39,428 bases of DNA, from NCBI RefSeq assembly GCF_022832435.1, contig NZ_JALHLF010000022.1, positions 8,197-47,624 of the forward strand, given 5' to 3'. Shown here one piece after another: positions 1-8,952 of this stretch. The position numbers and the translations under genes were made by a program. Each line of letters begins with the position of its first letter. Within the stretch, counting starts at the first letter, position 1. The stretch is from Novosphingobium organovorum. Its GTDB lineage: Bacteria; Pseudomonadota; Alphaproteobacteria; Sphingomonadales; Sphingomonadaceae. Below the pieces are notes generated by a model. It worked only from the letters and a program-made list of their open reading frames with translations. It did no database searches and was not told the DNA's origin.

Positions 1-501
1 CGCATGGTCATCACCGAAGCCGATCCCGAGACGCGCACCGTGTTCGAGATCAACGCCGCGCCCGCCGCCGAGGAATACGTGCGGCTGACCGGACAGTCGC
101 CCGAAGTGCTCGACGCGCATTTCTTTGCCGCGCACCCGCCGATGGTGCGCACTGGCGGGCAGTACCACGTGCGCTCGATCCAGTCGGCCAACCCGGACGG
201 ATCGTTGACCTTCTACTGCGCGATCGACAGCGGCGTGGTGCTCACCGTGGGCGAGCCGATCGACCGGATCGAGTGGATGCGCGAACTGGTCGAGACGGTC
301 TCGCGCGAGGTCGGCACGATCGATCACGTCATCGGCTTCGACTGCGTGCTCAACCGGCTCGACGCCGAGGACCGTCAGATCGTGCGCGAACTCTCGCGGC
401 TTTACGTCGACAACAAGATTATCGGTTTCAATACCTATGGTGAGCAATTCCTCGCAGCGCACATGAACCAGACTTTCAGTGGTCTGGCGATAGGGCGCTG
501 A
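1..501 (+). CDS. FIST domain sensory protein, C-terminal part (5' end outside window)
   Basis: The reading frame is open from the first base, so this is the C-terminal ~166 residues of a longer protein. The pattern is that of a FIST_C domain: an N-terminal stretch on nucleotide-like segments (AAEEYVRLTG), a central beta-rich part (GGQYHVRSIQ, GSLTFYCAID) and a C-terminal end with the typical IGFNTYGEQF segment near position 420 to 450. FIST proteins are ligand-sensing partners of signal transduction proteins. It lies 104 bases upstream of a PAS hybrid histidine kinase on the same strand, which suggests that the FIST protein feeds a small-molecule signal into that kinase. The missing N-terminus cannot be judged. 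Confidence 0.82.
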   Translation, partial: RMVITEADPETRTVFEINAAPAAEEYVRLTGQSPEVLDAHFFAAHPPMVRTGGQYHVRSIQSANPDGSLTFYCAIDSGVVLTVGEPIDRIEWMRELVETVSREVGTIDHVIGFDCVLNRLDAEDRQIVRELSRLYVDNKIIGFNTYGEQFLAAHMNQTFSGLAIGR

Positions 502-605
502 TTCGCACTGGAGGACAGGGGACGGGAGACAGGCGCTCGATGCTCGGAGACAGCCGCAGCGTGCAAGGGGCGGACCGCGCCGGAAAGGGGGCGGGAGGCA
601 AGGCC

Positions 606-2825
606 ATGGTGGAGCCCGACGGCGAAGTCGCGGCGCTGCGCAAGCGTGTGGCGCAGCTCGAGAAAATCAACGCCGCGCTGATCGACCGGGTCGAGCGGTC
701 GACCGACATCCAGGGCGGCGCCTTTTCGATGTTCGAGACCGCGATCTCGCTCGAGGCGATGGTGCGTGATCGCACCGGCGCGCTGGAAATCGCGCTTGAG
801 CGGCTCAACGCGGCCAACGCCGAGCTGGCCAAGGCCCACGCCGATGCCACCGCGGCGCGCGTGCTCTTGCGCGATGCGATCGAATCGCTCTCGGACGGGT
901 TTGCGCTGTTCGACGATGAAGATCGCATGATCCTGTGCAACCGCGCGTTCCTGAAGATCTTTCCCTATTTCGAATCGATTTCCGAAAGCGCGCCGGAATT
1001 TTCCGAGCTTGCTTCGCGGCTGGCGCGTGCGGGGGCGACGCTGGGGGCGCATCAGGCTCCCGAACGCTGGCTCAAGGATCGTGTTGCGCAGCATCGCCGC
1101 GCGCAGGGGGCGCATGTCCAGGCGCTGTCCGACGGGCGCTGGATCCAGATCAACGAGCTGCGCACCAGCCAGGGCGGTACGGTGGGCATCTATACCGACA
1201 TCACCTCGGTCAAGGCCGAGGACGCCCGTCAGCGCGCGCGCGAACTGGCCGAACGCAATCTCGCGCTCCAGGCGACGCTCGACACGCTGTCCGAAGGCGT
1301 GTGCCTGTTCGACGCGGTGGGGCGGCTCCAGGCGTGGAACGAGGGTGCGCTCTCGCTGCTCGGGCTCGACGACGTGCGCAGCAATGCAGAGGGCAATCCG
1401 GGGATCGAGAACCACGAGATGCTGCGGCGCTGGTGCATCGGCAAGCACGGGCTCGACTGCCCCGAGGCGCTCGACTGGCGCGAGGGCGGCGAGGCGCGCG
1501 CGGCGGGGCAGCTCGAAACCGCCTGCATGATGGCCGATCGGCACATCGTCATCCGTTCGGTCCCGCTCAAGAACGGGGGTATGGTGTTCACCTTCGACGA
1601 TGTGACCGACCACGTGCGCTTCCAGCGTTCGCTGACCGAGACCGCCGAGACGCTCGAACGGCGCGTCGTCGAACGCACCGCCGAACTGGTCGAGGTCAAC
1701 CAGCAACTGATCGAGGCCAAGAACGAGGCGGAGACCGCGAACCGTTCGAAAACCAGCTTCATCGCCTCGGCCAGCCACGACCTGCTGCAACCGCTCAACG
1801 CCGCGCGGCTGTTCGTTTCGGCGATGGACGGCATGGCGATGCCGCCGCGCCAGTCGAGCCTCGTCGAACAGGCCTCGACCGCGCTCGATTCGGTGGAAGA
1901 CCTGCTCGAGGCGCTGTTCGAGATTTCGCGGCTCGATGCCGGCGCCGTCCAGCCCGAGATCGAGCCGCTCGCGCTCGAAGGAATCCTCAGCGCGCTGCGC
2001 ATCGAATTTGCGCCGCTGGCGGGCGCGGGCGGGCTCGATTTCACGATCGCGCAGACCGACTTGTGGGTGCGCTCGGACGCGCGTTTGCTGCGCCGCGTGC
2101 TGCAGAATTTCGTCTCCAACGCGATCCGCTACACCGAACAGGGCAGCGTGCGGGTCGAAGTGCGCGAGAACGGGGGCGAGGTCTGTGTCACCGTGCGCGA
2201 CACCGGGCCGGGCATCGCGGAGGACGATCGGGACCAGATCTTCGAGGAATTCCGCCGGGTCGGCAAGACGCAGAAGATTCCCGGCAAGGGGCTGGGCCTG
2301 GCGATCGTGCGCCGCGTGACCGCGCTGCTCGATCATGCGATCCATCTCGATACCGCGCCGGGCAAGGGCGCCGCGTTCACGATCTGCGCGCCCTCGTGCG
2401 CGCCTGAGGCACGCGCGAGCGATGCGCCGCTGGCGCTGCAGGGAACTGCCGCGCGGGCGGGGGGGATGGTGCTGGTGGTCGACAACGACCCCGCGATCCT
2501 GCTCGGCATGGAGGCGCTGCTCGAGAACTGGGGGCTCGACGTGGTGACGGTGACCGACCCGTCCGACCCGGCGGCGGCGGCGGCGCTCGAACAGGACCTG
2601 GCGATGCTGATCGTCGACTACCACCTCGACGATGCGCTGACCGGCGAGCGCGCGGTGGCGATGCTGCGCGAAAGGGCGGGGCGCACGATCCCGGCGATGC
2701 TCATCACCGCCGATCGCAGCGACGAGGTGGCCGAAATGGCCGCCGGGCTCGGCCTGCCGGTGCTCAACAAGCCGGTCAAGCCCGCGCGCTTGCGGGCCTT
2801 GCTGCGCCAGCTGGACGTGCTCTGA
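606..2825 (+). CDS. PAS-containing hybrid histidine kinase (ErcS'/NahK-like)
   Basis: Cytoplasmic sensor kinase of about 739 residues with no membrane segment. Order: N-terminal coiled coil, two PAS domains (DGFALFDDEDRMILCNRAF and EGVCLFDAVGRLQAWNEGA segments), a second coiled coil, HisKA with the H-box SHDLLQPLN (His391), HATPase_c with N-box (LQNFVSNAIRY), DTGPGIAED and GKGLGLAIV, then a C-terminal receiver with phospho-acceptor Asp671 (LIVDYHLDD). The start at 606 is chosen because GGGAGG lies seven bases upstream; an in-frame ATG at 540 would add 22 residues but has a poorer site. The FIST gene precedes it and a NarL-type regulator lies close by. In Pseudomonas, the ErcS'-type kinase next to erbR controls exaA-type ethanol oxidation, so I infer the same role here. 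Confidence 0.9.
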   Translation: MVEPDGEVAALRKRVAQLEKINAALIDRVERSTDIQGGAFSMFETAISLEAMVRDRTGALEIALERLNAANAELAKAHADATAARVLLRDAIESLSDGFALFDDEDRMILCNRAFLKIFPYFESISESAPEFSELASRLARAGATLGAHQAPERWLKDRVAQHRRAQGAHVQALSDGRWIQINELRTSQGGTVGIYTDITSVKAEDARQRARELAERNLALQATLDTLSEGVCLFDAVGRLQAWNEGALSLLGLDDVRSNAEGNPGIENHEMLRRWCIGKHGLDCPEALDWREGGEARAAGQLETACMMADRHIVIRSVPLKNGGMVFTFDDVTDHVRFQRSLTETAETLERRVVERTAELVEVNQQLIEAKNEAETANRSKTSFIASASHDLLQPLNAARLFVSAMDGMAMPPRQSSLVEQASTALDSVEDLLEALFEISRLDAGAVQPEIEPLALEGILSALRIEFAPLAGAGGLDFTIAQTDLWVRSDARLLRRVLQNFVSNAIRYTEQGSVRVEVRENGGEVCVTVRDTGPGIAEDDRDQIFEEFRRVGKTQKIPGKGLGLAIVRRVTALLDHAIHLDTAPGKGAAFTICAPSCAPEARASDAPLALQGTAARAGGMVLVVDNDPAILLGMEALLENWGLDVVTVTDPSDPAAAAALEQDLAMLIVDYHLDDALTGERAVAMLRERAGRTIPAMLITADRSDEVAEMAAGLGLPVLNKPVKPARLRALLRQLDVL

Positions 2826-2888
2826 AAGGCACGGACGGGCTATCGGTTCAGGCGATCGGCATGGACTGCGCGGGCACCGTGGCGGTGG

Positions 2889-4403
2889 TTAGAGGCGGGT
2901 GCGCTCCTGCGCTGCGGCGCGCGGCTTGCGGGTCAGCCGGCCGAGCAGGGTGGGCAGCTTCCTTTTCGGAGCGTGACCGGTCGCGTTGGGTTGGCGTTGT
3001 GCCAGCGCGACGGCCGAAGCTGGCGGGAGCGCCTTTGCCGACGCCGTGTCCGGACTGGCGTTGGCCGGGGCCGGACGTCGCCAGCCGGGACATTCGCCGA
3101 TCAGGACGAAGCTTTCGAAAACCAGGTCGTTACGGCTGGTGAAGATGACGTTTCCGTCCTCGGTGGGCATGACGTAGCCGTAGGCGCTGATCGCGACATG
3201 GCCGCGCTCCACGCGGGGTCTGTTGTAACTGAAAATCCATTCGCGCGCGCGCGATTCGACTAGTTTCACGGGTGCGTGGTCGGCAATCGTGTCGGTCAGG
3301 CGCACACGACCGGTGTCGATCGAGAGGAAGAAGGCCTTGCCGTCGATTTCGGTCTGCAGATGGACGTCTTCGCCTTGAAGTCGCACGAAGATGGGATGCT
3401 GATGCGCTTCGGGCTGGATTTGTTGCGCCATGCACATGGTTTTCGCCAGGGTGTCGTAGCACAGCAATCCACCGTGAAACGACATCAGGTATTGCCGCGA
3501 ACTACCCGGATCAAGCGGGGTGTCGCCCAGCTTGAGATTGATGATCTGCGGCGCCAGGTCGCCACGCCCGGCCCTGCGCAGGTGGTAGTAAAGCCGCCCG
3601 AAGCGGCGGTCCCAGTGCCGCAGGTTCTCATATTTGCCCTGGCGCCGCAGCGCATTGTTCAGCAGCCGGGCGCAGAGCACTGGCTTTCGTTCCATGCGGG
3701 TGTCGATGATCCGCTGGACGGTACGCCAATGCCGGCGCCTGACGTCCAGCAGCGTGGCCAGCACGTCAGCCTGAAGCCCGTGGGCCATGGCCATTGTAAT
3801 TCGGCGCATATTGTCGTTGCCCGACAGATGGTCGGCGATGCCGTGTTCGGTGTAGAAGGTCGGGGCTGGTATGGCGTTGGGCATCTCGTCGAGAATGCGT
3901 AGCGCGTGTTGCTTGTCGGCCTCGTAGAGAGGGTCGTAGGCGATGAAGACCATGCCCGCAGCATCCTCGCGCCGCAGGCCCATTCCGCGCATATCCTCAC
4001 GAAAGTAGGTGTCGACGTAGCGCCGTTCGATCTGGGGAAATTCGGTCTCGTCGAGCGAGAATTTCGGTGCGAGTGCGAGCGTGGCGCGCGCGCGCAGACG
4101 ACGCGACAGCCGAATGGCGGTGTGCGCTCCCATCGAGCAGCCCATCAGGACTACGGTTTCGTATGGCGTGATCAGTTCTTCGATCTTGGCGACAAACGCG
4201 TCTTCGTCAGGGCTGATGAACCAGTTGTCGACCTTTGTGGTGACGCCGATCGCTGAAATCTCGATTTTGTCGAAGAGGCCCATGCCCCAAAAGGTGGTCA
4301 AGGCTTCGTGCGTGACACCACCGGGCGCGAAGGAGACGACAACCAGATCATTGGTCTTGTGTTGGTGGTGAATAACAATTTCGCACCCTTCGAAAACAAT
4401 CAC
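2889..4403 (-). CDS. alpha/beta-hydrolase-like protein with C-terminal beta-rich domain
   Basis: A 504-residue protein starting at GTG. The N-terminal ~210 residues look like an alpha/beta hydrolase: beta strand LVVVSFAPGG, a nucleophile elbow GCSMGAH (Ser in a G-x-S-x-G setting), an Asp-rich segment (YDPLYEAD) and a His near EHGIADHLSG that could complete a triad. The middle is helical and very basic. From about residue 290 to 440 the chain is beta-rich with repeated short strands (YLMSFHGGLLCYD, VFESFVLIGECPG), reminiscent of a fascin or trefoil-like fold, and the tail is Pro/Ala/Arg-rich. There is no signal peptide. It is placed between the kinase and its likely response regulator yet has no obvious link with quinoprotein metabolism, so it may be an insertion. 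Specific substrate unknown. Confidence 0.75.
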   Translation of the reverse strand: MIVFEGCEIVIHHQHKTNDLVVVSFAPGGVTHEALTTFWGMGLFDKIEISAIGVTTKVDNWFISPDEDAFVAKIEELITPYETVVLMGCSMGAHTAIRLSRRLRARATLALAPKFSLDETEFPQIERRYVDTYFREDMRGMGLRREDAAGMVFIAYDPLYEADKQHALRILDEMPNAIPAPTFYTEHGIADHLSGNDNMRRITMAMAHGLQADVLATLLDVRRRHWRTVQRIIDTRMERKPVLCARLLNNALRRQGKYENLRHWDRRFGRLYYHLRRAGRGDLAPQIINLKLGDTPLDPGSSRQYLMSFHGGLLCYDTLAKTMCMAQQIQPEAHQHPIFVRLQGEDVHLQTEIDGKAFFLSIDTGRVRLTDTIADHAPVKLVESRAREWIFSYNRPRVERGHVAISAYGYVMPTEDGNVIFTSRNDLVFESFVLIGECPGWRRPAPANASPDTASAKALPPASAVALAQRQPNATGHAPKRKLPTLLGRLTRKPRAAAQERTRL

Positions 4404-4630
4404 GCTTTACCCCAAAATTGCCGACGTGCGTTTCACTCCACGCTTGTCTTGAGCGAAATCAGGGGGGGGTGCAACCGGGTTCTGAACCTACAGTGTATAG
4501 AAAAATGGTGTTAATCTTTGTAAATGAAAAATTTCCTGGCGGAGATGTGGCGCAAGATCGAGGGACGTGAAGCGCCGTGAATTTGCTCCTGCAAGGGTCT
4601 GGAGCCGTTCTTACCCGCAGGCGCCCTCAA
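4404..4630. other. intergenic region with G8 tract
   Basis: This gap holds the upstream region of the hydrolase-like gene and the downstream end of the response regulator. It is AT-richer than its surroundings and contains a run of eight G at about 4462, a possible slippage site. A tiny frame at 4524 to 4580 encodes 18 residues (MKNFLAEMWRKIEGREAP) but has no ribosome binding site, so I do not call it a gene. Confidence 0.5.
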
Positions 4631-5281
4631 TCAGCCGCGAAAGCCGACCTTGCCGGCCATGATGACCGCCTGCGTGCGCGAGAAGACGTTCATCTTCTGG
4701 AGGATCGCCGAGACGTGCGCCTTCACCGTGGTCATCGAGACGTCGAGTTCGTAGGCGATCTGTTTGTTGAGCCGACCGGCGACGAGGTGGCTGAGCACCA
4801 CGCGCTGCTGCGGGGTGAGCGTGTCGATGCGCGCGCGGATCATGTCCTCTTCTGCGCTTTGCGTCTCGTCGCCTTCGAGTTCGGGCATGTAGATTTCGCC
4901 CGAGAGCACGAGTTGCAGCGCCTCGACGATGGCCGGGCGTTTGAGCGACTTGGGCACGAAGCCCGCCGCACCCGCCTGGAGCGCGTCGCGCACCACGTTG
5001 CGGTCGGTCACGCCCGAGACCATCACCACCGGGGTGGCCGGGAACCGGTCGCGCAGCGCTTCGAGCCCGGAGAGGTGCGAGACGTCGGGAATGTTGAGGT
5101 CGAGCAGGACCAGATCGACATCGCCCCCGCCCGCCAGCGCGCTGAGCGCGCTTTCGAGGCTGTCCGCCTCGAGGATTTCGCAGGACGGGAAGGCATCGTC
5201 GAAGATCGAGCGCAGGCCATCGCGCACGAGCGAGTGATCATCGACAATCAGAACCTTGTCGGGGCTGGTCATATCGCCCAT
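4631..5281 (-). CDS. NarL/LuxR-family response regulator (ErbR/AgmR-like)
   Basis: Two-domain transcription factor of 216 residues. The receiver has the acidic pair (LIVDDHSLV), phospho-acceptor Asp61 in VLLDLNIPD, a Ser/Thr switch (MVSG) and the conserved Lys in FVPKSL. The C-terminal LuxR helix-turn-helix follows (LTPQQRVVLSHLVAG, NKQIAYELDVSMTTVKAHVS). I prefer the ATG at 5281 because GGGAG sits five bases upstream and this places the receiver at the usual distance. A longer frame from ATG 5401, with AAGGA upstream, would add 40 residues of low-complexity leader. The gene lies 149 bases downstream of the quinoprotein dehydrogenase on the same strand. By analogy with ErbR/AgmR it should activate the quinoprotein genes, probably on phosphorylation by the hybrid kinase at 606. 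Confidence 0.9.
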   Translation of the reverse strand: MGDMTSPDKVLIVDDHSLVRDGLRSIFDDAFPSCEILEADSLESALSALAGGGDVDLVLLDLNIPDVSHLSGLEALRDRFPATPVVMVSGVTDRNVVRDALQAGAAGFVPKSLKRPAIVEALQLVLSGEIYMPELEGDETQSAEEDMIRARIDTLTPQQRVVLSHLVAGRLNKQIAYELDVSMTTVKAHVSAILQKMNVFSRTQAVIMAGKVGFRG

Positions 5282-5430
5282 CGTGGCTCCCAATCCGGCC
5301 ATTGCAGTCATCGTCATATCCCGAGGATGGGGTGGAGCGCCAGCGCGGGATTGCCCTACGGTCGGGAAGGGCTCTCCACTGTGCGGCGCTCCGGTTACCA
5401 TCGCGTTTCCTTCGTACCTGGTTACTGGGA

Positions 5431-7179
5431 CTATCGGGGCAGTTTGAACACCCAGAGCATGCCGCCCTGGCTGATTTCCTTGAAGGTCTTGGCGACTTCA
5501 CCGCCCCACAGCGGCACCGCGCCGCCCCAGCCGGACATCACCGCGACGTATTGTTCGCCGTCCTGCTCCCAGGTGATCGGCGAGCCGACCACGCCCGAGC
5601 CGGTCTGGAATTTCCACAGCTCCTTGCCGGTCTTGGCGTCGAAGGCCTTGAGATAGCCTTCGGGCGTGCCGGTGAAGACGAGGTTGCCCCTGGTCGTCAG
5701 CACGCCGCCCCACAGCGGGGCCTTGTTCTTGTATTCCCACACGATCTTGCCGGTCTTGGGGTCCATCGCGCGCAGCGCGCCGATGTGGTCCTCGGCGATC
5801 GGCTTGATGGTGAAGCCCGCGCCCAGGTACGCCGCGCCCTTCTTGTAGGCGATCGGTTCGTTCCAGATGTCCATGCCCCAGTCGTTGGAGGGGATGTAGA
5901 ACAGTCCGGTGTCCTGTGAATAGGCCATCGGCATCCAGTTCTTGCCGCCCAGGAACGACGGGCTGGAGAACACCGGCGTGCCCTTTTCTCCGCTGCCGGG
6001 CGCGCCGGGACGGCCCGCCTCGATGTAGTTGGGGCGCCCGGTCTTGAGGTTGATGCCGTCGGCCCAGGTCGTCTGCATGACGAACTTGTGCGCGCCCAGC
6101 AGCTTGCCGTTGCTCCGGTCGAGCACGTAGAAGTAGCCGTTGCGGTCGGCCTTGGCGCCCAGCTTCATCGCCTTGCCGTTGATCGTCGCGTCGAACGGCA
6201 CGAATTCGTTCACGCCGTCGAAGTCCCAACCGTCGTGCGGGGTGGTCTGGTAGTGCCACTTGATGACGCCGGTGTCGGCATCGATCGCCAGCGTGGAGGA
6301 GGTGTAGAGGTTGTCGCCGGGGCGCAGGTGGCTGTTCCAGGGCGCCGGGTTGCCAGTGCCGAAGAAGAGCAGGTTGGTGGAGGGATCGTAAGTGCCGCCC
6401 AGCCAGGTCGCGCCGCCGCCGGTCTTCCACAGGTCGCCCTGCCAGGTGGCGTTGAGCTTGCCGGTCATGCCGTTGGGCTGACCGTTGAGCGTGCCGACGT
6501 GGCCTTCGATGACCGGACGGGTCCAGACCAGTTCGCCGGTTTCCACGCTGCGCGCCTGGACTTCGCCAACGATGCCGAATTCACCGCCCGAATTGCCGGT
6601 GATGACCATGTCCTTGACGATCAGCGGGGCGGCGGTGGCCGAGTAGCCGGCCTGGTAGTCGGCGGTCTTCTTGTTCCACACGACCTTGCCGGTCTCGCGG
6701 TTGAGCGCGATGAGGTGCGCGTCGAGCGTGGCGAAGATGATCTTGTCGCCGTGGATCGCCGCGCCGCGGTTTACCACGTCGCAGCAGGGCATGATGCCGT
6801 CGGGCAGGCGCGCGTCGTATTCCCACTTCTTCTCGCCGGTGCGCGCGTCGAAGGCGAACAGGCGCGAATAGGAACCGGTGACGTAGATGGTGCCGTCGTA
6901 GACCAGCGGCTGGGCTTCCTGGCCGCGCTGCTTTTCCCCGCCGAGCGAGGCGGCGAAGGCGGGCACGAGCTTGGTCACGTTGGACGAATTGAGCTGGTCG
7001 AGCGAGGAAAAGCGCTGCTGCCAGGGGCCCATGCCGTAGCTCAGCACGTCGCCAGGCGTTGCGGCATCGTTCATCAGGTCGCTGCTGGTCGGGCCGTTCG
7101 CATCGGCCAGCACCGGCGCCGTGACGAGTGCGCTGGCAGCCGCCAGGCCGGCCATGAATTGGGTAAAACGCCGCTTCAT
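5431..7179 (-). CDS. PQQ-dependent methanol/ethanol-family dehydrogenase, predicted lanthanide type
   Basis: Periplasmic quinoprotein alcohol dehydrogenase of 582 residues with a signal peptide cleaved near VLADANG. The eight-bladed propeller tryptophan-docking repeats are evident (for example [24 protein letters not shown]). The vicinal disulfide Cys132-Cys133 stacks on PQQ. Metal-site segments include [10 protein letters not shown] (Glu) and GTGNPAPWN (Asn), and the catalytic Asp319 is followed two residues later by Asp321 (WDFDG, codons 6217 to 6228). The second Asp marks lanthanide-dependent XoxF/PedH/ExaF-type enzymes; calcium enzymes have Ala, Ser or Thr there. There is no CxxCH, so it is a type I enzyme that needs a separate cytochrome c. 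The start at 7179 has AAGGAGG upstream. Substrate (methanol, ethanol or other alcohol) cannot be fixed from sequence. Confidence 0.95.
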   Translation of the reverse strand: MKRRFTQFMAGLAAASALVTAPVLADANGPTSSDLMNDAATPGDVLSYGMGPWQQRFSSLDQLNSSNVTKLVPAFAASLGGEKQRGQEAQPLVYDGTIYVTGSYSRLFAFDARTGEKKWEYDARLPDGIMPCCDVVNRGAAIHGDKIIFATLDAHLIALNRETGKVVWNKKTADYQAGYSATAAPLIVKDMVITGNSGGEFGIVGEVQARSVETGELVWTRPVIEGHVGTLNGQPNGMTGKLNATWQGDLWKTGGGATWLGGTYDPSTNLLFFGTGNPAPWNSHLRPGDNLYTSSTLAIDADTGVIKWHYQTTPHDGWDFDGVNEFVPFDATINGKAMKLGAKADRNGYFYVLDRSNGKLLGAHKFVMQTTWADGINLKTGRPNYIEAGRPGAPGSGEKGTPVFSSPSFLGGKNWMPMAYSQDTGLFYIPSNDWGMDIWNEPIAYKKGAAYLGAGFTIKPIAEDHIGALRAMDPKTGKIVWEYKNKAPLWGGVLTTRGNLVFTGTPEGYLKAFDAKTGKELWKFQTGSGVVGSPITWEQDGEQYVAVMSGWGGAVPLWGGEVAKTFKEISQGGMLWVFKLPR

Positions 7180-7285
7180 CCTATCCCTCCTTGTTGGGGT
7201 AACCGCCGGGGATTCGTTCTTGGGAAAATGCCCCCCATGTCCCCGGTCGCTGGCCAGCAGACTAGGCACTGGCGGTGCGCGAACA

Positions 7286-7299
7286 ATTGCACCTTGGGA
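7286..7299. promoter_or_regulatory. candidate operator upstream of quinoprotein dehydrogenase
   Basis: ATTGCACCTTGGGA on the plus strand reads TCCCAAGGTGCAAT on the sense strand of the dehydrogenase gene, ending 107 bases before its start. It matches the motif found at the other quinoprotein promoters (see 8885, 9978, 16141, 18058). A -10-like TAGTCT lies about 20 bases downstream on the sense strand. I infer a binding site for the response regulator at 4631. Confidence 0.55.
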
Positions 7300-7406
7300 G
7301 GATGAAGTAGGTATTGCTGCGCAGCAAACGGCGCCAAACGGCGCGCGAACGGCACGCAAACGGTCTGGCCCACCCTGGGCTGGTGCGTCCCGGCCCAGGT
7401 GGTTCG

Positions 7407-7434
7407 GGGGGCGCCGGTCGCAGTCGGCACCCCC
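7407..7434. terminator. GC-rich hairpin between binding protein and dehydrogenase genes
   Basis: GGGGGCGCC (7407 to 7415) can pair with GGCACCCCC (7426 to 7434) with one mismatch. It lies just past the stop of the binding-protein gene on the minus strand. There is no T tract, so it may be a weak terminator or an mRNA 3' stabiliser. Confidence 0.3.
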
Positions 7435-7444
7435 GTCCCCCTGT

Positions 7445-8332
7445 TCACGATTTCGGCTGGCTTGCCAGTGCGGGTTGCCAGCCGACTCCGTGCCGAGCGA
7501 AAAGCGCGCTCATGCGGCCATCGGCGATCATCGCGTCGATCGTTTCCTCGAGCGCAAAGCCCAGGTTGCGCGAATCCTCGCGCACCGCGATGCCGATGTC
7601 CCATCCCGGCGAAAGCATCATGGGCAGCGGGCCCTTGCGCTTGCGGATACCGGCGTTGGGTTCGTCGGCGAGTACGGCCTCGATCTGCGCGCGGGTGGCG
7701 ACGGCGAAGTCGGCCTCGCCATCGCCAAGCGCGGCGATCGCCTCGTAGCCGGTGCGCTTGTGCACCACGTCCTTGGCAAGCGCGCCGCCGGCGTGGCCGA
7801 GGAGGTAGAAGTCGGGCACCGAATCGAGTTCGGCGGCGACCGGGCGGCCCTTGAATTGCGCGGGCACGACCTCGCAATTGCCCGCATCGGCGGCGCAGGC
7901 GGCGCCGAAATTCTCGCGGTAATAGGGCGCAAGGAACACGACGTTGTCCTCTTGCTGCATGATCGTGCGATCAAACGGCACGTGCAGCATGACGTCGCAG
8001 CGCTGGAAGCCGAGCAGGCCACCGCGCCACACCACGTTGCGCAAATCGTCGGAGAGTTCCTCGTCTGCGGGAAACAGCGCGATGTCCGCGCGTACGTTCA
8101 GGCTTTCGGCCAGCGCGCGGGCAAGATCGACGTCGATCCCGGCGGGCTTGCCGCCCTCATCCCACGACCAGGGCCGGTTGTCGGTGTAGAGCCCCACGCG
8201 CAGAACGCCCAGCTCGCGCACTTTAGCGAGCGGGGCGGCGAGCAGCGGAGCCGGGCGCAGGAGCGCGGGCACAGCCAGCGTTCCTGCGGTAGCGATCAGA
8301 CCCTTCAGGAGGGACCTGCGACACCCCTCCAT
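7445..8332 (-). CDS. quinoprotein dehydrogenase-associated periplasmic substrate-binding protein (MoxJ-like)
   Basis: A 295-residue secreted protein with a twin-arginine-like signal ([14 protein letters not shown]) followed by a bacterial extracellular solute-binding fold: [33 protein letters not shown], and paired Cys in the middle ([12 protein letters not shown]). It belongs to the family of putative ABC-type binding proteins that travel with PQQ dehydrogenases and resembles MoxJ/XoxJ. No permease or ATPase is nearby, so it is probably not a transporter subunit. Work on XoxJ suggests that such proteins bind and activate the dehydrogenase; I infer a similar accessory or metal/cofactor-loading role. 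It starts five bases after the cytochrome stop, so the two are co-transcribed. Confidence 0.88.
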   Translation of the reverse strand: MEGCRRSLLKGLIATAGTLAVPALLRPAPLLAAPLAKVRELGVLRVGLYTDNRPWSWDEGGKPAGIDVDLARALAESLNVRADIALFPADEELSDDLRNVVWRGGLLGFQRCDVMLHVPFDRTIMQQEDNVVFLAPYYRENFGAACAADAGNCEVVPAQFKGRPVAAELDSVPDFYLLGHAGGALAKDVVHKRTGYEAIAALGDGEADFAVATRAQIEAVLADEPNAGIRKRKGPLPMMLSPGWDIGIAVREDSRNLGFALEETIDAMIADGRMSALFARHGVGWQPALASQPKS

Positions 8333-8337
8333 CGGCC

Positions 8338-8808
8338 TTACTCGTCGGTGTGCTGGGTTTCGAGCCAGGTGCGGATCGCCCAGCCCGCCTTTTGTCCCAG
8401 CACTTCGCCGAAGGGCGGCATGTAGACTTTGCCGTCGTGGCTCGAGCCGTGCTGGAAACGCTCGACGAACCATTCGTCGCCCGAGGGACCGAGTTCGAGG
8501 TAGCGCAAGTCGGGCGCGATTCCGCCCGAGATGGCCTCGAGCCCGTGGCAGCGCGCGCAGTTCTGGCCATAGGCGGATTCGCCGATCTGGGCGGCCTTGG
8601 CCTTCACTTCGGGCGCGGCGTTGGCATAGGGGTTTTCCGTAAGCCAGGTCTCGTTGCCACCGGCCAGATCGGGCAGCGCCGACGTGTCGACGGCCTGGGG
8701 GGTCACGTTGCCATGGGCGAGCAGGGTGGAGGCGGCGCTCAGCGCCGTGATGGCTGCCGCCGCGATCAGGGCCGCGCGGCCGGTGGAAATCGTCATGGGT
8801 TCAGTCAT
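8338..8808 (-). CDS. pedF: cytochrome c-550, PedF/ExaB type
   Basis: Small periplasmic cytochrome c of 156 residues with an N-terminal signal segment (ALIAAAAITALSAASTLLAHG), one haem site (CARCH, residues 84 to 88) and a Met ligand candidate in VYMPPFGE. The order GGIAPDLRYLELGPSGDEWFV and the C-terminal WAIRTWLE match the PedF/ExaB group, the direct electron acceptors of PQQ ethanol dehydrogenases. It should pass electrons from the dehydrogenase to a terminal oxidase. Start at 8808 is supported by an AGAGG just upstream; an ATG at 8796 is also possible. It leads an operon with the binding-protein gene and is divergent from the beta-propeller gene. Confidence 0.9.
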   Translation of the reverse strand: MTEPMTISTGRAALIAAAAITALSAASTLLAHGNVTPQAVDTSALPDLAGGNETWLTENPYANAAPEVKAKAAQIGESAYGQNCARCHGLEAISGGIAPDLRYLELGPSGDEWFVERFQHGSSHDGKVYMPPFGEVLGQKAGWAIRTWLETQHTDE

Positions 8809-8884
8809 CCTCTGCGACATCGGGGCTCGATCGAGCTGTCCCCGTTTGTTGCCTGCGATGTAACGCGATGCTGCGCCGCACCCC

Positions 8885-8917
8885 AATTGGACCATGGTAC
8901 AAGACCAAGGTGCAATT
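8885..8917. promoter_or_regulatory. inverted-repeat operator in the pedF / beta-propeller divergent promoter
   Basis: Left arm AATTGGACCATGGT (8885 to 8898) and right arm ACCAAGGTGCAATT (8904 to 8917) form an inverted repeat with 12 of 14 positions matching and a five-base spacer. Each arm reads CCAWGGTSCAATT toward its own gene, 77 bases before pedF and 36 bases before the propeller gene. A -10-like TAAAGT follows the right arm. This is the clearest copy of the cluster's shared motif. Confidence 0.6.
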
Positions 8918-8952
8918 CCCTTTGTCACGCTAAAGTCTAGGTTTGCGCAACT

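Noticed and set aside
435..2624. A 729-residue open frame on the minus strand opposite the kinase
   Set aside because: It is Arg/His/Gly-rich, has no domain pattern, and is the shadow of the kinase gene in GC-rich DNA.
4524..4580. 18-codon mini-gene MKNFLAEMWRKIEGREAP
   Set aside because: No ribosome binding site, not conserved as far as I can judge, too short to support.
5282..5401. Longer start of the response regulator at ATG 5401
   Set aside because: It adds 40 Pro/Gly-rich residues not expected before a receiver domain, although AAGGA is present upstream.
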